DNA of 36,056 nucleotides. Source: Anaerolineae bacterium. GTDB lineage: Bacteria > Chloroflexota > Anaerolineae > B4-G1 > SLSP01. The stretch lies in NCBI GenBank assembly GCA_016931185.1, contig JAFGFI010000335.1, positions 1 to 36,056 on the forward strand. Reading direction: 5' to 3'. Of this stretch, positions 7,576-16,800 are shown one piece after another. The notes beneath the pieces are model-generated. The model had not been told where the DNA came from, did not search any database, and worked only from the letters and a program-made list of their open reading frames with translations. The translations under genes were made by a program, and so were the position numbers. Position 1 is the first letter of the stretch, and the number at the start of each line of letters is the position of its first letter.

Positions 7576-8778
7576 CAGCTTTTCTTCCAGTTTTGCCCGA
7601 ATCGCCAGGATAAATTCCTGCGTCGTTAAAAAGCCCTCAACAGGTGGGTTACACACACGGGTGAGGTCCTTAGTCATTTGACCGCCCTCGATGGTTTCGA
7701 CAACGGCTGCCTCTAGCTTCTGCGCAAAATCCACTACAGCGGGTGTGCCGTCCAATTCGCCACGGCGGGCCAACCCCCCGGTCCAGGCGAAGATGGTGGC
7801 GGTGGCATTGGTAGAGGTTTGCTCCCCGCGCAGGTGCGCGTAGTAGTGCCGTTGCACCGTGCCGTGCGCGGCCTCAAATTCCATAACGCCATCCGGGTTG
7901 ACCAGTACCGACGTCATCAGCGCGAGGCTGCCGAAGCCGGAAGCCAGCATATCGCTCATCACATCCCCGTCGTAATTCATACATGCCCACAAGAAGCCGC
8001 CCTCGTGACGGATCACGCGCGCGACCGCGTCATCAATCAGGGTGTAGAAATATTCGACACCTGCCGCGTCGAGTTCGGCCTTATGGGCGGTCACTTCTTC
8101 CTGGTAAATATCGCGGAAGTACGTGTGATATGTTTTAGAAATCGTATCCTTTGTCGCAAACCAGAGGGGCATTTTGCGGTTGATGGCATATTGGATACAA
8201 GCTTGCGCGAAGCTGCGGATAGATTTCTCCGTGTTGTGAATTCCCTGGATCACGCCCGGCCCATCAAAATCGTGGATGAGATACCGGGCTTCTGGCCCGC
8301 CACCTCGGGGTGTGTATACCAGTTCTGCTCTGCCCGCGCCGGGAACCTTGCATTCTTGATTCTTGTACACATCCCCGTAAGCGTGACGTCCGATCACAAT
8401 AGGCTTTACCCACGTGCGCACGGTCGGCGGGATGTTCTTAAGCATAATTGGGCTGCGAAATACTGTACCGTCCAAAATACCTCTAAGGGTGCCGTTAGGA
8501 CTTGGCCACGCTTTCTTGAGGTGGTACTCTTCTACACGCTGCTGGTTTGGTGTGATCGTTGCGCATTTTACCCCGACGCCATACTCCGCAATGGCATGGG
8601 CTGCATCTACTGTCACCTGGTCGTCCGTGTCATCCCGGTGTTTCACGCCCAGGTCATAATACACGGTCTCCATCTCCAGATAGGGGAACAGGAGTTCATC
8701 TTTGACCATTTGCCAGATGATGCGCGTCATCTCATCGCCATCAAGTTCCACCAATGGATTTTGCACCTTTATCTTCAT
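7570..8778 (-). CDS. icd: NADP-dependent isocitrate dehydrogenase, eukaryote-type homodimeric
   Basis: The start at 8778 (MKIKVQNP) is chosen over an in-frame ATG at 8814 because AAGGAG precedes it by about nine bases and homologues begin there. The 402-residue protein belongs to the IDH1/IDH2-like subfamily rather than the E. coli Icd type. Seen are [19 protein letters not shown], the substrate loop [29 protein letters not shown], the metal-site block [13 protein letters not shown], and [11 protein letters not shown] near the NADP site. It interconverts isocitrate and 2-oxoglutarate plus CO2 in the cytoplasm. It is the first gene of the probable icd-aclB-aclA transcript. The conserved C-terminus ends in EEKLA within the 7-bp repeat tract that follows. 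Confidence 0.96.
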   Translation of the reverse strand: MKIKVQNPLVELDGDEMTRIIWQMVKDELLFPYLEMETVYYDLGVKHRDDTDDQVTVDAAHAIAEYGVGVKCATITPNQQRVEEYHLKKAWPSPNGTLRGILDGTVFRSPIMLKNIPPTVRTWVKPIVIGRHAYGDVYKNQECKVPGAGRAELVYTPRGGGPEARYLIHDFDGPGVIQGIHNTEKSIRSFAQACIQYAINRKMPLWFATKDTISKTYHTYFRDIYQEEVTAHKAELDAAGVEYFYTLIDDAVARVIRHEGGFLWACMNYDGDVMSDMLASGFGSLALMTSVLVNPDGVMEFEAAHGTVQRHYYAHLRGEQTSTNATATIFAWTGGLARRGELDGTPAVVDFAQKLEAAVVETIEGGQMTKDLTRVCNPPVEGFLTTQEFILAIRAKLEEKLA

Positions 8779-8811
8779 TAATCTCAGCTCCTTTGTGAGT
8801 AGGTTGTGTTT

Positions 8812-8915
8812 CATGCGTCAAACGTCAAACGTCAAAAGGCCGTTTTCATTTTATGCATCATGTATTATATCATCACGTTTTACGTATCACGCTATTATAT
8901 GAACGCTTATTCATA
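8812..8915. repeat. 7-bp periodic tract upstream of icd, with two TATAAT hexamers
   Basis: Heptamers are clearest as GTCAAAC, GTCAAAC, GTCAAAA around 8825-8840 and CACGTTT, TACGTAT, CACGCTA around 8873-8894. On the minus strand two exact TATAAT hexamers lie at 8869-8864 and 8899-8894, within 130 bases of the icd start. No convincing -35 box accompanies either, so they are only candidate promoter elements for the icd-acl operon. The rest of the 253-base gap (8779-9031) shows nothing else. Confidence 0.45.
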
Positions 8916-9031
8916 GGATACTACACAGTATATCTAAACATCCCCTTCTTTGCAAAGTGACCTTAATCACGTTTTTGTTATCACCCTGTTTATACATGGC
9001 CACAGTCACCACTTTACATGAGGCTAGACCC

Positions 9032-10492
9032 TTACGGTTCTAGCAGCCGGTCGAATTCCTCTGCTGCGTCTACCAACCGTCCCGGCTGTTGTGTAAGACT
9101 GAACCAGTCCCATTGGTCGGCATGGGGGAAGTCATCCAGGAACCAACAGAGAGCGACAACCTGGGGTTCGGCGTTGACTACGTCTAGGGCTGTCGTCAGC
9201 CACCCCCGTGGATAGTTCTGGGCAGGTGGAATTCCGGCTTCGCGGTCATAGGTATTGGTGGAGATAATGTACACGGGCAGGCCGCGCGTGGTGGAGAAGG
9301 CATTGATGATGTCCAGCCAATCGCGATAGATGCGAAAGCCGGCTTGCGCACCATTCCATGCCTCGCGGGGTAGGTTCAGGCGTGGTTCGTCGGATCGCAA
9401 CGCGCCCGCGCGCAGCATCTCCGGGATATCCGGTTGGCCGGTCGCCTGCACATCAAATCCGTCCGGTGCAGCTAAGGGGATGCCCGCTGCTGCTTTCGCC
9501 CGCGCGCCTTCATCCAGTAGCGCTACCAACGTGTGCATATAGTTGAGCCAGGGCACGTCAATCTGGTATGCCTGTTCTCCCGTTTGATCTGTATTCCAAG
9601 GGCGCACCGGCCCCACAATGACTCGCGCGCCAGACCGCTCCGTCCGTATGATTTGGAGTACGTTATCATCGTGGGTTACATCTTCGCTATAGCCGTTGAA
9701 AAGCCGCGCGTACCACGCGGGGGTTACGGGCCGGTCGGGAGATAGCGCGTTGGCTTCTAGTGTGTTAAAATCGTTGCCGATGATATACCCGTACACGTCC
9801 GCCAGCCGCGCATCTCGCGCCAACCGCCGTAGAAATTCCAGGTACTCGGTGAGGGCGAGATAGTCATCTACCGGTGGGATGCTCTGCCCCTGATCATAAT
9901 CCACCCGCACCAACACCCGCAGCCCTTTGGCGTGATGTTGCGCGATCCGTGCTGCCAGGTCATCTACCCCCCAATACAGTTCCTCCGCCAGCCGCGCGTA
10001 TACAATCTCCACTGCCCACCCGCTGCGCCCGTGCCAGTCGCGTTCAGGCTGGGGAAACACCAGTCCCAGTTTGGTGGAGAGCGTAGCCGCACGTTGGACG
10101 GGTATCTTTTCGCCCGCTGCTATCCGCCCGCGTTCCACGCAGCCCGTGTGGCAGTCATGATAGAATACCAATTCATAGCCAGGAGTATCGGGGACCGTAA
10201 ATATCCAACGCCATGACCATACGCCACCGACTCCCGGTTCCGCGCCACCGGTCTGTAGTGGCGTGCCGTTTACCGTCAGCAGTACAAAGGCCCACGGTTC
10301 CACGTCCGTCACCACGGCTACTGCCTTTTGTCCGGCGCGCGGCGCGGGCGGCTCAAGCTGGAAGCGAGGCACGATCACATCCCCATGCTTCGATCCGGGT
10401 ATTACGATTACCTGCCCTGATATGGGTAATAGCCAATAACCGATCAGCACCAGCGGAATGAGCAGCAATGTCCAAGTTTTTCGTAGCTTCAT
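9032..10492 (-). CDS. Membrane-anchored or secreted TIM-barrel protein, glycosidase-like
   Basis: The 486-residue protein begins with a signal sequence or anchor (MKLRKTWTLLLIPLVLIGYW). An Ig-like beta region follows at about 45-135 (WAFVLLTVNG, WSWRWIFTVPDTPGYELVFY) with a Cys pair CHTGC. The rest reads like a (beta/alpha)8 barrel: repeated strand-helix units, VLVRVDYDQG, then YGYIIGNDFNTLE. In clan GH-A glycosidases the GN[E]P position holds the acid/base Glu; here it appears as Asp, so catalysis cannot be assumed. I do not recognise a specific family. There is no strong ribosome binding site before the ATG. It is transcribed away from icd's upstream region and sits next to another glycosidase-like gene, suggesting an extracellular carbohydrate role. 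Confidence 0.6.
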   Translation of the reverse strand: MKLRKTWTLLLIPLVLIGYWLLPISGQVIVIPGSKHGDVIVPRFQLEPPAPRAGQKAVAVVTDVEPWAFVLLTVNGTPLQTGGAEPGVGGVWSWRWIFTVPDTPGYELVFYHDCHTGCVERGRIAAGEKIPVQRAATLSTKLGLVFPQPERDWHGRSGWAVEIVYARLAEELYWGVDDLAARIAQHHAKGLRVLVRVDYDQGQSIPPVDDYLALTEYLEFLRRLARDARLADVYGYIIGNDFNTLEANALSPDRPVTPAWYARLFNGYSEDVTHDDNVLQIIRTERSGARVIVGPVRPWNTDQTGEQAYQIDVPWLNYMHTLVALLDEGARAKAAAGIPLAAPDGFDVQATGQPDIPEMLRAGALRSDEPRLNLPREAWNGAQAGFRIYRDWLDIINAFSTTRGLPVYIISTNTYDREAGIPPAQNYPRGWLTTALDVVNAEPQVVALCWFLDDFPHADQWDWFSLTQQPGRLVDAAEEFDRLLEP

Positions 10493-10529
10493 CGTTTCGG
10501 AATTTTCTAAGATCTCGGTTTTTATACTA

Positions 10530-10546
10530 AACGCACACTGTGCGTT
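10530..10546 (-). promoter_or_regulatory. Palindromic operator-like site AACGCACACTGTGCGTT
   Basis: A perfect 8-bp inverted repeat with a single central base lies 38 bases upstream of the 9032-10492 gene, next to an AT-rich TAGTATAAAAA stretch on the minus strand. Position and symmetry fit a repressor or activator site, but no matching second site was found. Confidence 0.3.
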
Positions 10547-10753
10547 CTACATAGCCCCGCAGGATTTTGTTGCCTTGGTATTCGTCAAACGAGATCGTCT
10601 GCACCAAATTTAAATCGCGCAAATGATTTCATCAATGTTCATATTTGCAGTATAGTAAGGGGTAGGGGATTGTCAACCGGAAGGGTGATGAAAGCAGAGA
10701 AAGTGGTGTGTGATAAGTGGTGGCCTGGCGTGGCAATGTCTTAAAATAAGGAG

Positions 10754-10792
10754 TATTTTTCGTTTTCGAGCGTAGCTCGAAAACGAAAAATA
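10754..10792 (-). terminator. Hairpin terminator after the 605-residue glycosidase-like gene
   Basis: The arms TATTTTTCGTTTTCGAGC (10754-10771) and its exact complement (10775-10792) flank the loop GTA, giving an 18-bp perfect stem eight bases past the stop. A and T runs are part of the stem, so it could act on both strands. It has the same design and core as the hairpin at 4266-4309. Confidence 0.75.
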
Positions 10793-10799
10793 TCTTGTC

Positions 10800-12617
10800 T
10801 TACATTAACTGGAACACGCGATAAGAGTGGGGGGGTAGTGTTGCCTTAAAACTGATCTCGCCCGTGCTTTGCTGTCGCCAGTCCAGGATCGGCTGTTTGT
10901 CCTCAAGCACTGTGTCTGATTGCAGGTCGTGTAATGCCTTGACGCTTTCGTTGACGATGATATTCACCTCCACCGGTTCCGGCAGGAAAGACTCGACGAT
11001 GAACGTGTTGTTATCATAGACGAAGAGCATTACCTGGGCCGGGCCATTCACGCGCACATAGAGATCGCGCAGTAGCACGGTCCGGATGCGGGCGAGTACC
11101 TCGTTTGGCAGCTTATAGAGGTCGTCAAAATTGTCGGGAATGGTCAACACAACCAGTCGCCCGCTGCCGTAAGCGGCATCGTGCAGCACGGGATGGCCCG
11201 TTGTCTCAGTTACACCGGAGACGATCTCCCACGAGTCGTTGGTTAGGTAAGTGATGTGCGGGATGAGGATGGGCGTGTCACTGCGACAGGTCTCAAACCA
11301 GCCCATCCGGTATTCCTGCACGCTGGCCTTGTGGCCGGTCACTTCGAGTTCCACGATGTCGCGGATGCCCCGATCTTGCAGTGACTTGAACAATCCAGAA
11401 GTGACGATTACCGTCTTGCCTGCTATGAGTTGCCCCTTCACTTTTTCCACAATATCCGCGTCAAACTTAGCCGACTCGGTGAGCAGCACTGTTTGCGCCT
11501 CGGCAGGAAACTTGGGTCGCAGATCAATGGGGATACCTAACATTCCCAGATAGCTGTGTAGGAATTCTTCGCCGGTGGCGTGGTACGGGCGGTAGCAGGC
11601 TACACCTAGCGGTACTCCCAGTTCGCCGAGTACACCATCCACCTGTTCCAGTGCGTAACCAATGGCGGTCGGAATCGTCGTTTCCTCCGGCCACGTGCCG
11701 TCAGGCTGTCGCAACGGTGCAATCATCGCGTCGAAGTTAAAACTGGTGTCCCCCCTATCCTGCCACGCACCGCGCAGGGATGGTGTGAGCGGGTATTGCA
11801 TCTGGCGGAAGTCGAAGAGTGTGAGTTCGGGTGCTTTGGCGAACAACGTTAGCCAGAATTGCTCGACGTAGCGATCCAGTTCGCGCATCCCCCCCGTATC
11901 CACCCAGCCGCCGCCGTTGCCGCCCGGCTTGATGTTTTCGAAGTAGCGGAAGATCGAATAACCGTGATAGGGTTGCAAATGTTGGTTGCCGACGACCGGG
12001 TCGCGGGTTTCTGTACCGGTGTAGAGACCATCAAATAAGGGTGGCTCGGCTTCCAGGTTAAAGCCCAATCCCTGGAAATGTTCATACCAGTTAGGATATT
12101 TGATGATGACCTTCACGTTCGGATTGGCTGCCCGCGCCGGTTCAAGCACCAGCTCACGCGCTGCTTCTGCCATCAGGTCTAACCGGAATTCGGTCCAACT
12201 CCGCGTGCCCTTGGCTGCGATACAGGACGCGCATTTGCAGTTGGTGAAGAAAAAGTCATCCAGAATGACCTCGTCAAAGAGACGTGCCGTGTAGGATACA
12301 ACTTCCCTGAGTTTGCGGCGGTGTTCTGGATTAGTGTAGCAGTAGGTCTCGAAGCGGTTACGCTCGTTGACTGTGACCGTGATCCCGCCGGAGACTTGCA
12401 CGCCCCGGCTGGTCAAGAAATCCCGCGCCTGTTGGAGCGTCGCTTCTTCGGCCACGATCATATCGCGGTGTGTTTCCAAGTATACTTTATCTATCTTGAT
12501 ATAGCGATGCATAACGTCAAAGCGCGATGTGAGCCACTCCAGCTTGGCCATTTGTTGCACTTCGTAGACGCGCGCGTAAATGGCGACATTAAAATGGCGA
12601 TGACTATTTGAATTCAA
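10800..12617 (-). CDS. Putative glycoside hydrolase-like TIM-barrel protein with a GATase-like C-terminal half
   Basis: A TTG start at 12617 is chosen because AGGAGG lies six bases before it; a longer in-frame ATG at 12689 lacks such support. The product is then 605 residues with no signal peptide. The N-terminal ~300 residues look like a barrel, with FDEVILDDFFFTNCKCASC (acidic pair plus three Cys), IIKYPNWYEHF and FDGLYTGTETRDP. The second half (PAEAQTVLLTE, then GQLIAGKTVIVTSGLF) resembles the glutamine-amidotransferase-like trimerisation domain of GH42-type enzymes. A beta-rich tail follows. The family assignment is by resemblance only; it could be a non-catalytic or uncharacterised GH-like protein. 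It is divergent from the epimerase gene at 12807 and followed by its own terminator. Confidence 0.6.
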   Translation of the reverse strand: MNSNSHRHFNVAIYARVYEVQQMAKLEWLTSRFDVMHRYIKIDKVYLETHRDMIVAEEATLQQARDFLTSRGVQVSGGITVTVNERNRFETYCYTNPEHRRKLREVVSYTARLFDEVILDDFFFTNCKCASCIAAKGTRSWTEFRLDLMAEAARELVLEPARAANPNVKVIIKYPNWYEHFQGLGFNLEAEPPLFDGLYTGTETRDPVVGNQHLQPYHGYSIFRYFENIKPGGNGGGWVDTGGMRELDRYVEQFWLTLFAKAPELTLFDFRQMQYPLTPSLRGAWQDRGDTSFNFDAMIAPLRQPDGTWPEETTIPTAIGYALEQVDGVLGELGVPLGVACYRPYHATGEEFLHSYLGMLGIPIDLRPKFPAEAQTVLLTESAKFDADIVEKVKGQLIAGKTVIVTSGLFKSLQDRGIRDIVELEVTGHKASVQEYRMGWFETCRSDTPILIPHITYLTNDSWEIVSGVTETTGHPVLHDAAYGSGRLVVLTIPDNFDDLYKLPNEVLARIRTVLLRDLYVRVNGPAQVMLFVYDNNTFIVESFLPEPVEVNIIVNESVKALHDLQSDTVLEDKQPILDWRQQSTGEISFKATLPPHSYRVFQLM

Positions 12618-12708
12618 GTGTGTCCTCCTGTAAGAATATTTGGGGTCTTTTCCGGCGTGTTGAACGTATGCTGAAAAAACTCCCCTCAATTAGACAAAAT
12701 TATACCCT

Positions 12709-12745
12709 ATAATTTCGCCAACGAAAAGTTCGTTGGCGAAATTAT
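12709..12745. promoter_or_regulatory. Long perfect hairpin in a divergent promoter region
   Basis: The arms ATAATTTCGCCAACGAA (12709-12725) and its complement (12729-12745) flank AAG, a 17-bp perfect stem. It lies between two divergent genes, 92 bases from the TTG start on one side and 62 from the epimerase ATG on the other, so it is not a simple end-of-gene terminator. A TAGAAT hexamer at about 12753-12758 could be the epimerase -10 box. The hairpin may be an operator or a leader structure. Confidence 0.45.
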
Positions 12746-12806
12746 TCTGTGGTAGAATACCTCAAGCGGTTTTTAACTCTCGACTCTTTTTAAAGGAGAA
12801 TACACG

Positions 12807-13718
12807 ATGCGAATTTTAGTGACGGGAAGTGAAGGGCTACTTGGCGGCTGGACAGTGCCCGCGTTGCGCGAGGCCGGACACGAGGTTACTACATTGGATA
12901 TAAAGGCGCGACCTTTTAAGCCTGGGGGAGATGGTCTGGATGCGTCGTATCATATCGCCGGTGATCTGCGCGATATATCCGTGGCGCGGAACGCGGTACC
13001 GGGGATGGATGTGGTTGTTCACCTGGCGGCCATGCCCTTTGACGCCGCATTACCGGATGAAGTGCTGGCCATCAATGTGCCGGGGACGTGGAATATCTGC
13101 GCGGCTTGCCAGGAAGCAGGCGTCCCGCGCATTGTCTACGCCAGCAGCATCAACGCGCTAGGGGCAGTGGGGGGGTATCGCCCCGCGAAGTATTTGCCCA
13201 TTGACGATGCATATCCCTGCCATCCTATGCCGGGGTACCAGCTTTCCAAATATTTGAGCGATGAAATTTGCAGGTCTTATACCTATCGCTACGGGATCAC
13301 CACACTGAGCCTGCGCTTTGGTCTGATAGTAGCGCCGCCATCCCCCGATCCGTCTTCCAGGCGACGTTGGTCCCTTTTTGGCGTGCCGCCGGAGTTTCGC
13401 TTGCGAATGGGGCGTGATGAGTATTGGGCTTATGTGGACGTGCGAGATGCGGCGAATGCCGTTCTCAAGGCGTGCAGCGCCGAGGGCGTGGAGCACGATG
13501 AGTTCTTGATCTTCGCAGATGATAGTACTGTGGATGTGCCGACGGCGCAGCTTGTCGCCGAGCATTACCCGGATACCCCCTGGCCCAATATCAGTCTGGA
13601 GGCGTATGTCGCGGATGCTCCGTATCGTTCGTTGATGGACTGCGCTAAGGCCAAGCGTGTACTGGGCTGGCAACCGCAATACTCGTGGCGTACCGAGCCT
13701 GCGCCTCCTCGTCAATGA
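12807..13718 (+). CDS. NAD-dependent epimerase/dehydratase (extended SDR)
   Basis: The 303-residue protein has the Rossmann glycine motif TGSEGLLGG (6-14), catalytic S114 in YASSINALG, and the Tyr-Lys pair Y144/K148 in YQLSK, typical of extended SDRs acting on nucleotide sugars or uronates. Its substrate cannot be read from sequence; the small size and HLAAMPFD segment resemble uronate dehydrogenase-like members. The start has AAAGGAGAA nine bases upstream. It ends before a clear terminator (13740-13774) and converges on the large hybrid kinase. Neighbouring glycosidase-like genes suggest a sugar-catabolic context. Confidence 0.88.
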   Translation: MRILVTGSEGLLGGWTVPALREAGHEVTTLDIKARPFKPGGDGLDASYHIAGDLRDISVARNAVPGMDVVVHLAAMPFDAALPDEVLAINVPGTWNICAACQEAGVPRIVYASSINALGAVGGYRPAKYLPIDDAYPCHPMPGYQLSKYLSDEICRSYTYRYGITTLSLRFGLIVAPPSPDPSSRRRWSLFGVPPEFRLRMGRDEYWAYVDVRDAANAVLKACSAEGVEHDEFLIFADDSTVDVPTAQLVAEHYPDTPWPNISLEAYVADAPYRSLMDCAKAKRVLGWQPQYSWRTEPAPPRQ

Positions 13719-13739
13719 CCCTTCCTAACCTTAAGAGCA

Positions 13740-13774
13740 ACAAGGCTGAGAGCGTGAACCATTCTCAGCCTTGT
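13740..13774 (+). terminator. Terminator-like hairpin after the epimerase gene
   Basis: ACAAGGCTGAGA (13740-13751) pairs exactly with TCTCAGCCTTGT (13763-13774) across an 11-base loop, 21 bases past the stop. There is no long T run after it. Confidence 0.6.
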
Positions 13775-13830
13775 GTTGAATCGTCCCCGCTCAGGTAGTT
13801 CCATTGAGTTACAGGTTACATGCAGGATGC

Positions 13831-13893
13831 GTGTGAAAAGTTCACGTGTGAAAAGTTCACGTGTGAAAAGTTCACGTGTGAAAAGTTCACGTG
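13831..13893. repeat. Four tandem copies of a 15-bp hairpin unit at the end of the Reg_prop kinase gene
   Basis: GTGTGAAAAGTTCAC occurs four times head to tail (13831-13890), followed by a partial unit GTG. Each unit contains the palindrome GTGAA-AAG-TTCAC. The kinase TGA stop (13887-13889) lies inside the last unit. The array could act as a terminator, protein-binding array or slippage site. Confidence 0.9.
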
Positions 13894-16800
13894 TGGATCA
13901 AAGCTTTTGCGATAGCCTCGGCGAGGGTTTCCAGGTTGATCGGCTTCATAAGCCAGTTCACAATGTGGGGGATTTGTATATCGGTTAACGTTGTGTCCAA
14001 TGGATGCCCTGTCATTAAGATCACCTTGATGGCGATGTGGCGTTCGTGCATGGCATTCACCAGTGCTAATCCTCCCATGGTTGGCATCACGACATCGCTC
14101 AGCACGAGATCGATCTCGTCTGGATATTCAGTAAGTAGCTTGAGGGCCTCTTGCCCGTTACTGGCGACCAGAGTGCGATAGGCTAATGTTTCCAGCCCTT
14201 CGACAATCGCCTGGCGGGCGATCGCGTTGTCTTCAACCACCAGGATTAATTGGTCTGCGCCTGGTGGCAAGTTCTCAATTTCCTGTGTAACGGGAAGGGA
14301 GACATCGTTGCTTGCTGCCGGCAGATAAATGATGAATTGGGTCCCTTTGCTGGCTTCAGTTTTTACGTCAATGTATCCCCCATGTGCGCGGATAATTCCG
14401 TAAACCTGGGGGAGTCCCAAACCGTTGCCTCTGCCCCGCTCTTTGGTGGTGAAGAAAGGCTCAAAAATGTGCTGTAGAATTTCGGGCGCGATACCTGTGC
14501 CCGTATCTGCCATGATGATTTCAATCCATTCGCCCGGCTGCATCTCGGGAAGAGGTAGATGTTTAAAATTGCCGATGGACAGTTGCCTGATTGCAATGTC
14601 CAGATTTCCTCCCTCCGGCATTGCATCGCGCGCATTAATTGCCAGGTTGGTGACCATTTGTTGTATCCGCGTTGGGTCAGCTTTGACCGTATAGTTGTCC
14701 GGCTCGTAAGTCAGAGTTATGTTAATATTTTCCGGCAATGTGCGTTTTAAAATCTGCACAGATTCTTTAATGAGAGGGAGCAGGTCCAGGGGTTGCAGTT
14801 CCAGCAGGGAACGACGGCTAAAGTCCAGGATTTGTTCAATGAGGCGGGCGGCGTGTTTGGCCTGGCCGTCAATGACATGCATCTGCTCTCGGACGCGCTT
14901 TGGGAGTTCTGGTACCCGTACTGCCATTTGCGCGTACAACACAATGGTGGCCATAATGTTATTAAAGTCATGGGCAATACCGGCTGCCAACTGTCCTACC
15001 GCAGCCAGCCGTTCTTGTTGCTGAATCTTGTCCTCTATTGCGCGCTCTTGGGTCACATCGTGGATGACCAGTACCCAGTCTTCAGATTGTGACCCGTTGT
15101 GCATGGGGCGAGCGATGATTTCAAAGATGGCATTTTGGGCTTGTACTTCGTGCCATAATCCTTTAGTGGGAGGAGAGGTTAATAACTCGGCTAAGGGGGT
15201 ATTGCCTAGACGAGTTATACCTTCCAAAAGAGCCTCGGGGGGGGTTAATAGCGCCAGGCAGCGCTCCGCTTCGGGATTAGCCAAAAGTACGTGACCGGCT
15301 GCGTCTAACAAAAGTACTCCCTCCGGCACGGTGTTGATAATTTGTTGGACTTTGCGCGCCTGGGTTTGTATCTCTGCTAGTGATATTTCAAGCTCTGCTT
15401 CTGCCTGTTTTTGTTGCGTGATATCCATACCAATCGCCCATTCTGCCCATCCCGAAATTGGAAATTGCCGGGAGATATTGGACCAGGTGATGATTTTCTG
15501 GCTGCCATCCTTTGCAGTAAGGATTTGTTCATAATTGCGTACGTCTTCTCCCTCCTGTGTCCAGCTATCTAGGATATATTCATGGTATTCAGGATCAGGG
15601 TATAGTAGTTCCAAAGCTTGCGGATTGTGGAGCATTTCGTCCGCGTTGTAGCCAGTTACACGCTCACTTTCCCGGTTCCAGACCAAGAGGTGATGATTTT
15701 CATCAAATGCCCCCAGCAGCACCGGCATATTTTGCACGACTTGCCGTAACCGTTCTTCGCTCTGGCGCAGCGTTTCTACTGCGGCTCTTTCTGCTCGTAA
15801 TTTCTGCTCCCGTGACCAGGCGATGGCTCCTATCACGCCTAAAATGCCAGTTGTGCTGATCGTGTAAAACCACCAGGTTTTCCAGAAAGGCGGCTTCACA
15901 GTAATGGGGATGGATAGCCCTTGATCATTCCATACGCCATCGTTGTTTGATCCTTTGATGTGCAGGGTATAGTGGCCGGGAAGAAGTCCGGTATAACGTC
16001 CGAAACGGCGAGAGCCGGCTATATACCAATCTTTATCTACATCCTCTAATTTATAGGCATATTGATTCTTTTCTGGTTTCGTATAGTTGAGGGCCACAAA
16101 TTCGAACTCGAAGAAATTCTGGCGCCAATCTAAGGTTACCGTCTCAATATATTCCGGCGCGAGATCAGGATACACGGGCGTGTTGCCTTGTGTGAGGGCG
16201 GTCAATACAATTGGGGGGACGTAAGGATTTGTCACTAATGCAGAGGGAAGAAAGCGATTGACGCCATTGACCCCACCAAACCATAACTCTCCAGTGCGTG
16301 TCTTGAGCGCGCTGTTGAGTAAAAAAGCATCCCCCTGCAACCCATCGGCGGCGGTGTAACTGTTCTCAATGGTTTCTGTGCGCGGATTGAATTTTACGAT
16401 ACCTTGATCGGTACTCAACCACAGATATGGGGGAACTGCATCATCCTCAAGAATAGCATTGACGACGGCAGGTACATTGTGACTTTCGGCATAATGGGTG
16501 AACGTCTCGCTGGCTTTATCGAATTTTTCCAGTCCCCCCCCCAGGGTTCCTATCCAGAGTGCGCCCGAAGTGTCCTGGTAGAAGGCTGCTATGGCATCTG
16601 ATGATAGACTGGTGGGATTGTCCGGGTCGGCCAGGTAGCGGGTAAAGGTCTGTGTCTGTTTATCGAACCGTATCAACCCGCCACCTTCCCACCCGCCCAG
16701 CCAAATCACGGCTTCTTCCCGATCATGCAGCCCGACATAAAAAAATCCAAGGCTGCTTTCCTCAACCGCAGCGGAGGGCAATACTTGATATGATGTGAAG

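Larger units (their letters stand above)
10493..10799. other. Intergenic region with an operator-like palindrome and a terminator
   Basis: No gene is visible in these 307 bases. They hold the palindrome at 10530-10546 close to the downstream minus-strand gene and the long hairpin at 10754-10792 next to the upstream gene's stop. The middle is unremarkable AT-rich sequence. Confidence 0.6.

Noticed and set aside
7819..8781. Long plus-strand open frame (320 codons) opposite icd
   Set aside because: It is the antisense shadow of a well-conserved isocitrate dehydrogenase gene, with no family resemblance of its own.
9032..12617. Polysaccharide utilisation locus of the SusC/SusD type
   Set aside because: No SusC/SusD, ABC sugar transporter or recognisable CAZyme family is present; only two loosely glycosidase-like proteins.
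13831..13893. CRISPR array
   Set aside because: Repeats are 15 bp with no spacers, and no cas genes are present.
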